A stretch of 16,324 nucleotides of DNA from contig RBNI01003248.1 of assembly GCA_003990745.1 (NCBI GenBank), forward strand, positions 1 through 16,324, read 5' to 3'. Both the position numbers and the translations under genes were made by a program. The stretch's first letter is position 1, and the number at the start of each line of letters is the position of its first letter. The notes below the pieces were generated by a model. That model worked only from the letters and a program-made list of their open reading frames with translations. It made no database searches and was not told the DNA's origin. Source of the stretch: Jimgerdemannia flammicorona (lineage: Eukaryota; Mucoromycota; Endogonomycetes; Endogonales; Endogonaceae). Of this stretch, positions 1 through 9,413 are shown piece after piece.

Positions 1-3000
1 CCCCTACCAATCTATCCCTCAAGTCCTCCCACCTCCCCCTTACTTCAACTCTCCGACGCCGGACCCCCAAATGTTCCCCAATTGTCCGCCAATAATCCCC
101 CATCACCTCACACTCTCCTAGCCAATGTTCAGGTGTCTGTACATAACCCCCCTCCTGCCCTACATTATGGCACTCCTCACAGTCGAAACAGCCTCCTACG
201 ATAAGGTGCCCTGAGCGAAAGTTGAGCATAACATTCCTCCGCAGCATGCGCCACCAGACCACCCAGTACTTTGGAGGCATTCACTTTTTCACTACTGCAC
301 TCCAGGTCCAAACACCATGCTAGTCCCACTCTTCGCCAATCCCAACTCCTTGCCAACTGCTAGGCCACAGATCCTGGCCTGGTCCCCTTTGACATTCCAT
401 TCCATCACCGATGTCGAACTCAATTAAAGGAGCACCACCCAGCAGTATATGATCCCATCTCCACATCACTGGGTCCCAATCCTCCTCCCCTTCATTCCCC
501 TGCCAACGAATTCCAATGCGGTGTACCCCGTCAGCTATCCCCCACCAAAATCCTTTATATCGCAGTTGCCTGGTGCTCTGAAGTCTAACTAATGAGAGGA
601 GATTACCAGTCGAGCCCCTTGGTGATATCCGCCTCTCCCAGATCATCTGTAGCAGAGGCACCCAACCACCTCCATGCAATTCCACTGCCCTTCTTAACCA
701 CCATGCTCATAAGCAATGTAACCATTTTGGAAAATCAACCAGCCCGAGACCACCTCTAGCCACTGGTAGGGACAAGGTCTCCCAACCAATCTGACTCTGC
801 CGTCCAGCCCAAATCCATCCCTTTGCTGACTTCACCAATCGCTTCACCACCCAGGCCGGGAAGTCCAGATGATATGCCAGGTACCACAACTTCGGCAGCC
901 AGTAGACATTCAAGATCGAGACCCTTCCTGCCAGAGAAAATTGTCTTCCCCCCCAACTCCGCAGGGCTTCCTCCCAGATCCCAATCCTCTGCTCCCACCA
1001 AAGCCTAGGCAGAACTGATCCGTAGACTGACAAGTAGATGCCTAAGTACCGCACTGCTTCCCCTGCAGGGACAATTGTTCCTATAACCTCCCCTCCCACC
1101 AAACCATTGCCAAGCACCATTGTTTCACACTTATGCCAATTCAGCTTTACTTCAGAGTTCTTCTCATACCACTCCACAGTCTTCCTGAGCTCTTCAATAT
1201 CAGCAATCGAACCCAAACCAACCACCATGTTGTCAGCAAAGGCCCCAACTTTCCATCCTATGCCAAAGACAGAGAGTCCTACTATCCTCCGCCTAATTCT
1301 ATCCATAAGGGGTTCCAGAGAGAGAGCATACAAAATGGGGGACAGTGGGTCCCCCTGGGGCACCCCCCTACCCAATGGGAATGCAACCCCTCTATGACCA
1401 TTGTACATGAGCACTACCCTACTCCTTTCCAGTAGGCTGACCATTGCTGACCGGAATTGGGTCGGAACCCCCATTCTATCCAAAACTTTCGCCAGCCAGA
1501 CTCTTCGCACCTAGTCATAAGCCTTCTCCTGATCTAAGAAGACTAGGCACCCGTCCAGTCCACAAGCCCTTGCTCCTTCAATAACTCCATATACCCAGGC
1601 AGTGCCATCCCTGATGAGCCGCCCACCCACAAATCCCCTCTGCTCACTACCCACAACTTGCTGGGCCACCTTCTGTAATCTCGCCACCACCACCTTAGTC
1701 ACCAACTTTCTGTCCATATCTAGCAACATTATTGGTCGCCAGTTCTTCCAGTCCTCCCGCCTTCCTTTGTCTTTATAGAGCAGTGTCACCAGCCCAAGGT
1801 CCTGCTCTCCTACCCACCTCCTGGTCTGTAGAATGGAGTCACACAATGCCACCATTTCTCCTACCACCCCTGGGATGCCAACCATTCGCTTCCAAAAGTC
1901 CCATGGCAGACCATCCTCTCCAAGTGCCATACCTGGCATTGTCGCGGCAAGAACCTGGTGGATCTCAATTTCCTGTACTGGCCTCACCAGGTCACCTAGC
2001 CCCTCTACTTGTGGTGGATGCCAATTCTCCAATACTTGGTCAATAGCTGCAGCATCTGCCCCACCCTCCTCCTCACTCCACAATCCACTCCATCTCTCCT
2101 TCAGCGAACCAAGAATGTCCTGTACACCACCATGCACCAGTGTACCATCTGAGTCCAACACCTCTTCCCATCGTTGCTGTACCTGCCTTGCCCTGAGAGC
2201 CCTTGTAAGAAACTTGGAAGGCCTCTCCCCCTCCTCCAGACCCTGCCAGCAGAGCTGTGCTGCCAAGCTCTGTACCCTTGCCTCCTCCTCATCCTGCAGC
2301 ACCTGTTGTAGTTCCCCAATCTCTGTTTTTATCCTCATTGACCTCCAATCATCCTCTCCCTCCAACATTCTCAACATCGCCCTCTCCTCCAAGAGCCTAG
2401 TCAATCTGATAGAAGCCCAACGCACTCTATGTCTCCTCTGCTTCCCTGCCTCCTTGCCAGCCTCACTCCAATAAACCTTGGCCATTGTCTTCAATCGCAT
2501 CTACCGAACCCCGATTGAGGCACCTTCCTGCTGCCAGTTCTCCACTCGCAGCTGAATGTCCTTAGCCCACTCCTCCCACCGGGTCTTGTCATCTAACAAG
2601 GAGGAATTGAGGCGCCAATGTCCAGGCCCATCCCCACTTCCCCCAAAGCACCCCTGGCCCAAAAGTCTCCAGTGATCTGACCATGGGCACCATTCCACCT
2701 CCAGTGACTTCCAAATATCCAAGCCCTAGCAGTCGGCTGTCAGAATCCAATCAATCCTCATCCCCAAGCCCCCAGCCCAATGCGTGTACACCCTCCTATC
2801 CCCCCAATACTCTCTACCAGCATCCACCAGAGCACTCAGTCTTTCCACCTCCTCTCATACCACCAGTCCCCCACTCTGCCCATCAGCTCCTTGTCCTCCA
2901 TCAGTTCTATCCCTCACTACATCTCTGACCATATTAAAGTCCCCACCAAGCACATCGATCCCAACCTCTGCAAGAATCCCATTCTCTAGTAACCCCTTCC

Positions 3001-3352
3001 TCCAGTCCACATGCTCACTCTGTACCACAGGACAGTAACAGGAACCCACCGTAACTGGCCCCCAACCTGCACGTATCTACTCTCCCCAGACCAATCTTTC
3101 TCCCCAGCTCCTTACATCCCTTATCTCCCCTTTGCCTTTCCGCACCAGAATCCCAACTTTGCCCTTCCAGATCGCCTCGCCACCCCACTCCTTCGTCCAT
3201 TCCTGTCTATCCAAGTCATCCTCACACCTGATATCCTGTAAAAGGAAGAGATCGGTCTCCAATCCCTTCAGCCAAGTAAAAATGTTTTTTCGTTGATAAG
3301 CACCCCATAACCCATTCACATTCAAAGAAAAGATATTGGTTGTACTGTTCAT
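1..3352 (-). pseudogene. LINE ORF2: endonuclease-reverse transcriptase, decayed, 3'-partial
   Basis: This is the enzymatic protein of the LINE: it nicks target DNA and reverse transcribes the element RNA in the nucleus. The ATG at 3352-3350 begins MNSTTNIFSLNVNG, an endonuclease start. Endonuclease motifs follow: LLQDIR (about 3230), GGDFN (Asn codon 2933-2935), RIDWIL (about 2755) and WSDHW (about 2674). RT blocks follow in order: LGEDGLPWDFWK (about 1910), NWRPI (about 1735), RGFVGGRL (about 1635), FLDQEKAYD (about 1540-1514), GVPQGDPLSPILY (about 1365-1330), FADN (1240-1229), LNWHKCE (about 1140) and VRYLGIY (about 1045). Near the C-terminus (about 195-110) is a Cys/His motif, C-x2-C-x2-C followed by TPEHWLGEC. 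In-frame stops are TAG at 3077, 2726, 2501, 1511 and 320, and TGA at 2855, 707 and 281 (lowest coordinates). No frameshift is seen over about 1,117 codons. The usual FADD is FADN (one G-to-A change), which should abolish polymerase activity. The usual endonuclease LQE reads LQD. Confidence 0.92.
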
Positions 3353-3383
3353 AGTGAAAATATGGTGTGTAAACGAGCTATCT

Positions 3384-5405
3384 CTACTGCTCCAAGTTCA
3401 TCTCCTCCTGCACCAAATCCAGATTGTGTTCCCTGGTTACCTCCTCCTCCTCAGCCCTCTGAGCCTCAAGCCCTGCCAACAGCTCATTCATCTCCCCATC
3501 TGCCTTTTTCTCAAATTCCTCTCTGTACTCCAAGCAGGCCTCCTGCCAGAGCCGCAGTCTATGACGCCTGGTCCAGCAGTATTCCACCCTTTCACCAGCG
3601 ACCTCCGCTATCTCTGTCTCCCATTCCTTATCAACCTCATAGCCCTCCTCCTCCAGATACACTGCCAGGATTTCCGCCTTCAAAGCCATCACCACCCCTT
3701 CCCCCTGCAAAATCTTTACCCAATGGGCATCGCTCATTACCCTCAGATCCACCTCACTGAGCTCCTCAGCCACTAGGTTGTTCATCATCCTGCACATCCA
3801 AAGAAGGTTCCCCACCTCCTTCCCTCCAGGGGTCGCTGGCCTCTCACCCTCCAGTATCATTGTATCTGCCCCAGTGCTTGCTGCCTCATCCCACTCCTCT
3901 GGGACGTCCACCAGTTCCTCCTTGCCCACCGCCACCACTTGTCCCCCATTCTCCACCTCCGGAACTCCAAATCGCACTCACTGGGCCCCCTTCATTGGCA
4001 CATCCTCCTCCACCCTGTTTCGCAAAGCTGGGCCCCATCTAATGAGGGGAGTGGGTGTCGGAGAATCCTCCCATGTCTCATCCCACACCTCTAGCGTACC
4101 ATCAGTGTACAGGTCCTTGTCAGCCACCCCCTCAGTTACATCAGTCCCCTTCCCAGCACTTCCACCTCCCTCGCCAGCCCAGACACTCACCTTGGCCCCT
4201 TCTGCAGCCACCATCCTGCATGTCGCCTTCTGAGTTCCCCCCTTCATTTTCGCCAGCAGTTCTCTCTGCCTCTTACAGCCCTGATCTCGTTCCCACTAGA
4301 CCTTGCTCACTCGAAACTGCTTCCCATCCACCACCTCCAAGTGTGTCACCTCCTCGAAGGCCCTCCAAGCCTTTGCCCGCCATTCCACCACACCACTTAG
4401 CTCTTCCAGTGCTTCCAATAGGTCCTCTTCCTTTTCCTCAGTCCCCTTCATCCTTGTCACCTTGCACATGATCACCCCCCAGACCATACCAGAAGGCCAG
4501 TCCCTTGCCTTCCCAGTCTCCTCCTTTCCTGCCAACCGAATCCTCACATCCACATCTCCCGTCCTGAGTGAAGTCCCCTCCCAGACTCTAAATCCAATAT
4601 CCACCACCTCGCCATACTCTGCCATGACCTCCTCAACCCTCTTCCTCATCTCCATTGCCATCACCGTGGGCACCCCTTTCACCAACAGTTGGACCACTCT
4701 GGGGTCCCATTTCAGGCATCGAGCCATCGGTACACACACCTCCCCAACTACCAGTCCAACCTTCAATGCTTCCTCCAATGGCTCAGCCTCCTTAAATCCC
4801 ACCTCCACTCCTTCCAGACCCTTCAAAAACTTAATGGACGCCGCTCCAGCCACCTGCTTAGCAATTAGCCCCAAGACCATTTTTGCTGTCACCACAAGGC
4901 CCCGGAAGCACAGGATCACCACGAACGCCAAAATCGATTTCTTGAGTAATGGTGCCACCGCCAGGCCCATCACACCATCTGCCAAATCCCCTTGTCTCCC
5001 AAGCCCCCTCTCAGCCGCACCATTTGCTGTCACATCTGGATTTTTTTCCAGATCAGCAGTCCCCTTGCCATCAGCCGTCACACTCCCCCCAGCCACTACA
5101 CCTCCAGCCCCACCACCCCCTCTGCCAAGGGCCACTCCCCCAAGTACAGACGCCTTCTCTGTCTCCTTGCCTTTCTTCAACCAACCCTCCAGCCCTGATG
5201 CCTGCCTCCTCCCCTTCACCATCTCAGTGTAACTTGCCCTCCCAGATCCTTGTCCACCACTACCATCTCCTCCCCTTCCACGCCCTCCTGCCAGCAGCCC
5301 CCTCATCCCTCCCCCCAGACCAGGGCCCCTCCCTACTTGCTGCCAGTCAAAAGCACTTGGGCCGCCCTGCCCAGTATGCACCTCAGATTGCTTGTTGGTC
5401 GCCAT
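3384..5405 (-). pseudogene. LINE ORF1: RRM-like nucleic-acid-binding protein, decayed
   Basis: ORF1 proteins of LINEs bind element RNA and form the ribonucleoprotein particle. The start ATG (5405-5403) opens MATNKQSEVHTG. The frame runs about 673 codons to a TAG at 3384-3386, broken by TAG at 4296-4298 and TGA at 3978-3980. Residues about 1-150 are Gly/Arg-rich and low in complexity, with an SYTEMVKG motif near residue 60. Residues about 240-300 look RRM-like: GVPTVM, then EVMAEYGEVVDIGFRVWEG, then DVDVRIRL. The final 200 residues are acidic and helix-rich with Glu/Ala/Leu, possibly a coiled coil. I see no CCHC knuckle in ORF1. All three segments are in the same frame and the domains continue across the stops, so I treat this as one decayed ORF1 rather than three genes. 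Confidence 0.82.
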
Positions 5406-5494
5406 ATTGCTAGTCTCTTTTTCTCCAAAATGATGTTGTAGTTACTTTCCGAACGTTGTGTAACCCAAGAGGTACCGGAGAGAGGTGTTCGCTG
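5406..5494 (-). promoter_or_regulatory. LINE 5' leader, probable internal promoter region
   Basis: About 90 bases lie between the gypsy breakpoint and the ORF1 ATG. They are GC-balanced, contain several CpGs, and share no frame with the gypsy RT. LINE 5' leaders normally carry the element's internal promoter. No specific motif is recognised, and the exact breakpoint could be off by about 10 bases. Confidence 0.45.
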
Positions 5495-5496
5495 CA

Positions 5497-7788
5497 GTAC
5501 TTAGCATTCTTGAGAGCATCAAAGATTTGATCAATCAAGGATAGCAGATAGTAGTTCTTGACAGTGAGTTTGTTGAGTACATGGTAGTCTATATATATTT
5601 ATAGGATACTATCCTACTTCTTGATAAATAAGACTGGTGAGCCATAAGGATATTTGCTTGGCTGGATGGCTCCTTGTATAAGTAGTTCTTCTAGTTCCTT
5701 CTTGACTACTTCAATTTCAAGTAGTAATATGTAGTATATATATTTCTTGGGTAGTACAGCTCTTGGGGTCAGTTCAATTTCATGATTAACTTCTCATATA
5801 GGTGGTAGACCAGGTAGTTTGTCTGGAAAGACATCCTTGAATTCTTCTAGCAGTAACTTAATGCTTTTATTGACTGATAGTCTCTTGTCTTATTTCTTGG
5901 GATAGACCATTACAATAAAGGCATGCATTACTTTCTTGAGTACTCTCTTGTACTATATAGCTGACAGTATTGCAATCTGGGTCTTGCTCATGGTCTTATC
6001 TGTCTTGATAGTGATGTTGGCTCCATCTTGACATAGGGTGACTTCATTCTTGCACCAATTGATGTCTGGGTTGTATTTTGTAAGCCAGGGTTTTTCTAAG
6101 ATTAGATCATAATCTTCTAGTAGTACAACCTCAAAGTCTACTCATTTCTAATATTTCTGAATCTTGATAGGTAGTTTGGTAGCAATTGACTTGATGGGGT
6201 GCAGAGTACCATTTGCAGTAACTATACTATTGTTCTTGGGTACAGGCTTGGTAAGAATCTTGAGGCTTTTGATGAGGTTCTGATTGATGAAGTTCCCTGC
6301 AGCTTTGCTGTCTATAAGTTCTTGAACTTCTTTTCCTTTGACTAGGCCTTTGAAAATGAGCATAGCTTGAGCTTGATTTTCACTGAGACTTGCTGCTTGA
6401 TCAGTGCTGCTAAAATCTTTTTGATCTTGTTTGGTTTCAGAGAGTTCTTGGACTTCTGTAATCTTGAGTTGACTGGCTTTTTCTAGGATCATTTGCACAA
6501 CTCAGTCTCCTTCCTTGACTGTGTAGTTCTGATCCTTCTGGTTGATAAGTAGAACTTGAACTTGTCCTTGAAAGTATGGATCAATGACATCAGTACCTAT
6601 ATCCAAATGATGTTTGATACTAAGTCCTGATTACAGTACAATTCTGGCATAATGTCCTTCAGGACATTGAACTGCAATTCCAGTAGGTACCAGAGTTTGG
6701 CCCTTGGCTAGAATAGTGACTTGTTTGACTGAGTGTAGGTCAAGACCAATGGCTCCTTCTGTTTAATATTGAGAGGTCTGGGCCTTCAGATGAAGCTTCT
6801 TGACCTTGAGCTCAGGTTGACTGGTAGTGGGGTTGACAGATGTGTCCTTGGACAACATGGTGACTAGTCTTAAGGGTTCACTATTCTTCTTAGGACATTT
6901 GGTTACAATATATCCTATTTTGTGACAGAAGAAATAGACTCCAGATTTCTTCAGATGGTCCTTTTCTTCAGGGGTGAGCTTGGTGTTCTTTTTGTTCATG
7001 GTGTCTAGGTCTATTGATGCTAGGTCAACTGTTCTTGATTGGTTCTTGTGGCAGTTCTTGAAGTGATTCTTCTTGCAGTATTCTGGTTCAAAGTAGTTAC
7101 CAAAGGTGATGACATCAAACCTATCAGCAATTTTTATAACTTCATCAAGGTTTTTGAGCTCTTTTAGCTTAACCTTGACTCATGTATTTTTCTTCAGATC
7201 TCAGACATAGCAGTCTATCTTTTTGTCCTCAGATATCACTGGTAGCTTGAGTAGGATTGACAAGAATTGTGCATTGTAGCTTTGTACAGACTTGAGTTGC
7301 TTGATGTTCACTAGCTTGTTCCTAGCTAGTTTGGTGGCATTAGCAGACTTGAACTGCTTGTGAAGAGCTCTCTTGTAGGCTTCCTAGTCTCTGATTCATG
7401 TATATGAGTGTACAGAGATAACCATAATATAATTGTACCATCAGATGGCTGCATTTTCTCAGAGAAGTATGGCAGTAAATTAGACTTATATGTCATCTTC
7501 CATTCTTATAAGCTTGAAGTATTGGTCCAACTGGAAGGTCTATGTAACTATAGATAGTCCTCCTTAATGGCTGTCAAAGGTATCTGGCTTGAGTGACTTG
7601 AAACTGACTGGTACTATAGCAGAATGTGATGTACTCATAGTTTGTGTTTTCTGCTGTTCTAGTTGTACTTGAAGTTCTTGGATTTGGTGGGCCATAGCAT
7701 TGATCATATCCTCTATGCTGAGTTGCTGTCCTCTTGCTTCTTCTGTAGCAAAGGGGTCTGGCTGGTAGACTGACTGTTCACAGCTCAT
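5497..7788 (-). pseudogene. Gypsy gag-dUTPase-protease-RT polyprotein, decayed
   Basis: The ATG at 7788-7786 opens MSCEQSVYQPDPFATEEARG. A heptad-like stretch (IQELQVQLEQQK) and the retrotransposon-gag signature TFQLDQYFKLIRMEDD (about 7545-7500) follow. Gag continues through ARNKLVNIKQLKSVQSYNAQF (about 7340-7275) and EVIKIADRFDV (about 7145-7115) to a CCHC knuckle at about 6940-6890. The knuckle now reads YFFCHKIGYIVTKC: the first Cys and the His are both Tyr, each explained by one transition. Next come a dUTPase-like domain, the protease motif LIDSKAAGNFI (LIDSGA expected; Asp codon 6310-6312, Gly now AAA Lys) and the RT start: DVFPDKLPGLPP (about 5833), EIELTPRA (about 5785), YPYGSPVLFIKK (about 5650), IDYHVLNKLTVKN (about 5595) and LIDQIF (about 5530). 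The frame is constant. Stops include 7564, 6763, 6631, 6502, 6148 and many others. Confidence 0.88.
6475..6762 (-). pseudogene. dUTPase-like domain between gag and protease of the gypsy element
   Basis: dUTPase hydrolyses dUTP to dUMP and limits uracil incorporation during reverse transcription. The frame here shows the trimeric dUTPase motif series in order: GLDLHSV (motif I), LVPTGIAVQCPEGHYARIVL, then a stop at 6631-6633 where the motif II Arg is expected, then SGLSIKHHLDIG, DVIDPYFQGQVQVLL (motif III, Asp kept), and KEGD, a TGA at 6502-6504, then VVQMILEK (motif IV or V region). About 95 codons is shorter than a free-standing dUTPase (about 130-150), partly because the C-terminal P-loop-like motif is not evident. 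It lies in frame between the CCHC knuckle and the protease, the position seen in betaretroviral gag-pro. It is inactive because of the stops. Confidence 0.8.
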
Positions 7789-8424
7789 TTTGAATTCATG
7801 TGGCTATTTGTGACTGGTTTCCAAATTCATGTGAGGTTTCTTAATAAGGCAAGGTATAATGATACTACTGCTTCCAAGTATAACAGTTCTGGTTTCTTTA
7901 AGAGAAAGTGGCTAAATCTAGAAGTTCTAGTTAGCCTAAAGTAGCTTGAAGAGATACTTAAAGGTTTAAGTATTCTTGAAGGATTTCTGAGAGAAAATAT
8001 TCTGAGCTTTATTCAAGCAGAGAACAAGAATATTTATACATGATCTGAAAGAAAGATCTGAAAGGATCTTGGAAAGAAAGAGAAATACCAAGAAATCAGT
8101 TCTTGGCAAAGCTGACTAATACTATTCTACAATATTCTGAAAGGTTCCATGACTAGCTAAGATAAGATACTTAGTGCCAAGAAAAGACAAGAATATTCTA
8201 GTAGTGTCTGGGTACTGAGAGAAGGTTTCTAAGCAAGTAGAAGGTGGTAGAACATAGTAGAATATTCAAGAAATGATAAGAAAAGACTAACTAAAAGATG
8301 TGAAAATGTACTAAGACTAAATATGACTGTAAAATTGTTACAAAAGTTATATCAATTTTGAAATCTTTCTTTATTAAGAGTTTTTATATAGATTTCAAAA
8401 AATCTTCCAAGTTGAGCCCTCAAA
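7789..8424 (-). other. Gypsy 5' leader (untranslated), AT-rich
   Basis: This stretch separates the candidate LTR edge at 8425 from the gag ATG. It is AT-rich and rich in AGAAA/TTCTT-type purine runs (for example around 8040-8100), and I see no reading frame in it. The first bases after the LTR edge, on the minus strand, would be the primer-binding region, but I cannot match them to a particular tRNA. A motif near 7853-7880 (GGTATAATGATAC, then GCTTCCAA) recurs near 8750. Confidence 0.5.
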
Positions 8425-8615
8425 TGTAATATGTCTGGCTCAATAGAGATAAATTATAAGATTAGAGGTTGATATAGTTTAGCTTGAGCCCACAGTTACT
8501 TTATTAAAAAGTAATAAAATATTTTAAGATTTCTTATTAGTATTTAGTAATATAATAATCAAATCTGGATATGGTAGTTAATTTGTATATTAATTTCCTT
8601 ATTAGGATAGTTTTT

Positions 8616-8690
8616 CAGTATAATAGTGATTTCATATAATAGTGGATAATCTTTATATAGTATGACAATCTCTATATAGTGTGAGTAAAT
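8616..8690. repeat. Iterated TATA(A/T)AGT motifs
   Basis: Four copies of a TATAATAGTG or TATATAGT(A/G)TG core start at about 8619, 8635, 8654 and 8673, at intervals of 16-19 bases, after a CAGT at 8616. A fifth related copy (TATAATGATAGTG) occurs at 8752. Pogo/Tigger-type DNA transposons carry such subterminal iterations of a TATAACGAC-like motif; C-to-T decay could give this form. The assignment is tentative; the repetition itself is directly visible. Confidence 0.5.
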
Positions 8691-8751
8691 TCCTGATGCA
8701 GGAATATCTAGCAATTTAGCAGTAATCTTCAAAAGTATACAATTTCTGGTA

Positions 8752-9100
8752 TAATGATAGTGCTTCCAAATAAATCAAATCAATTTGAATTGAGGGTTAT
8801 TTGAATTTAATCAAATTGGAGATTTTTTAATTTGAATAAAGTTCAAATCAAATCAAATTTAAATCAAATTGAGAGTCTGATTTGAATCTTATTTTTCAAA
8901 ATATAATAATTTAATAAAAATATATCCAAATTTAATGATCTTTAGCTTATTAGATTCTTTATATATAGAGAGATCTAACAAGCTAATGATTATTAAATTT
9001 GAATATGTTTTTATTAAGTTATTATATTTTAAAAAATAGAGTTTGAATCAAATTTCAAATTAAATTAGATCTTTGATTTAATTTATTGGGAGTATAAGTT
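8752..9100. repeat. Large imperfect palindrome (possible MITE or foldback element)
   Basis: The inner arms (about 8876-8963 and 8964-9052) pair over about 85 bases. Nearly all mismatches are transitions, as if the arms were once near-identical and decayed by deamination. Pairing resumes at the outer ends: CTTCCAAATAAATCAAATC near 8763 faces GATTTAATTTATTGGGAG near 9074-9091. Between the inner and outer matches are irregular copies of TTTGAAT/ATCAAAT. The loop is an AT-rich centre with AGAGAGA. There is no coding frame. A non-autonomous inverted-repeat element is the simplest reading, but no target duplication is identified. Confidence 0.6.
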
Positions 9101-9413
9101 GAAACCTCAGCTCTGCTTTTTTTTAAATATGAGAATAAAGCAGTATTCTTATTACAGAATTCACAGATCTAACTTATTAATAATTCCAATCCTAATTAAC
9201 TTAAGATATAAGCATGGTATTATTACCAATATAAGAATCTGAAAGTGATATCTAGACTATATCATAACAGACAATTGGAACTCAGCACTTTCTCAAGAAT
9301 TCAGAACTTAGAGCTGATAGTTACTATTAACTATCTGTAGTGTTTTGAATAAGTCAATTTAAATCAAATCCAGATTTGATTCATTATATAACAGTTTGAC
9401 CTAAATCTCAAAT

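Larger units (their letters stand above)
1..5494 (-). mobile_element. LINE (non-LTR retrotransposon), 3' end outside window
   Basis: A GC-rich block on the minus strand has standard LINE order: short leader, ORF1, then a 31-base gap, then ORF2 with endonuclease and reverse transcriptase. The 5' end is placed at about 5494 because the gypsy RT frame (ending in residues NAKY) stops matching there, and CpG dinucleotides, present up to about 5490, vanish beyond it. The 3' end and any poly-A tail lie left of base 1. The sense strand is strongly purine- and G-rich, so the plus strand reads as C-rich throughout. Both ORFs keep one frame with no indel but carry multiple TAG and TGA stops, so this copy is non-autonomous. 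The protein layout resembles fungal Tad-type or basidiomycete LINEs, but the clade is not established here. Confidence 0.9.
5497..8424 (-). mobile_element. Ty3/gypsy-type LTR retrotransposon, internal region, truncated by the LINE
   Basis: On the minus strand a 5' leader (8424-7789) precedes one long decayed gag-pol frame (7788-5497). Domain order is gag, CCHC knuckle, dUTPase, protease, RT. The RT stops at the LINE 5' end, so the remainder of RT, RNase H, integrase and the 3' LTR should lie beyond the LINE outside this window. By eye there is no CpG in the whole segment. Substitutions from family consensus are mostly C-to-T or G-to-A, with roughly twenty stops of all three types but no clear indel, which is typical of RIP-like decay. 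The single fused frame is a layout known in some fungal gypsy lineages. Confidence 0.9.
8425..9156 (-). repeat. Candidate 5' LTR of the gypsy element
   Basis: Read on the plus strand the block begins TGTAAT at 8425 and ends ATTACA at 9151-9156. This gives the TG...CA ends with a 6-bp inverted repeat expected of an LTR, next to the gypsy leader and about 732 bp long. On the minus strand a TATA-box-like CTATATAAAG occurs near 8660-8650, in a sensible place for LTR transcription. The partner 3' LTR is outside the window, so identity cannot be tested. The outer edge is weak: the palindrome at 8752-9100 may be a separate insertion, or the LTR may end earlier. Confidence 0.35.

Noticed and set aside
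1833..2474. 213-codon open frame on the plus strand
   Set aside because: Antisense shadow of the LINE linker and RT region, rich in Ser/Cys/Pro with no motif.
1..3352. In-frame TAG codons as evidence for a variant genetic code
   Set aside because: TGA stops also occur in the LINE, and TAA, TAG and TGA all occur in the gypsy and hAT frames, together with catalytic residue losses by the same mutation type. Decay explains all of it.
4303..5232. 309-codon open frame on the plus strand
   Set aside because: Ser/Thr/Pro-rich antisense shadow of the G-rich LINE ORF1. The minus strand has the RRM-like ORF1 and continues into recognisable ORF2.
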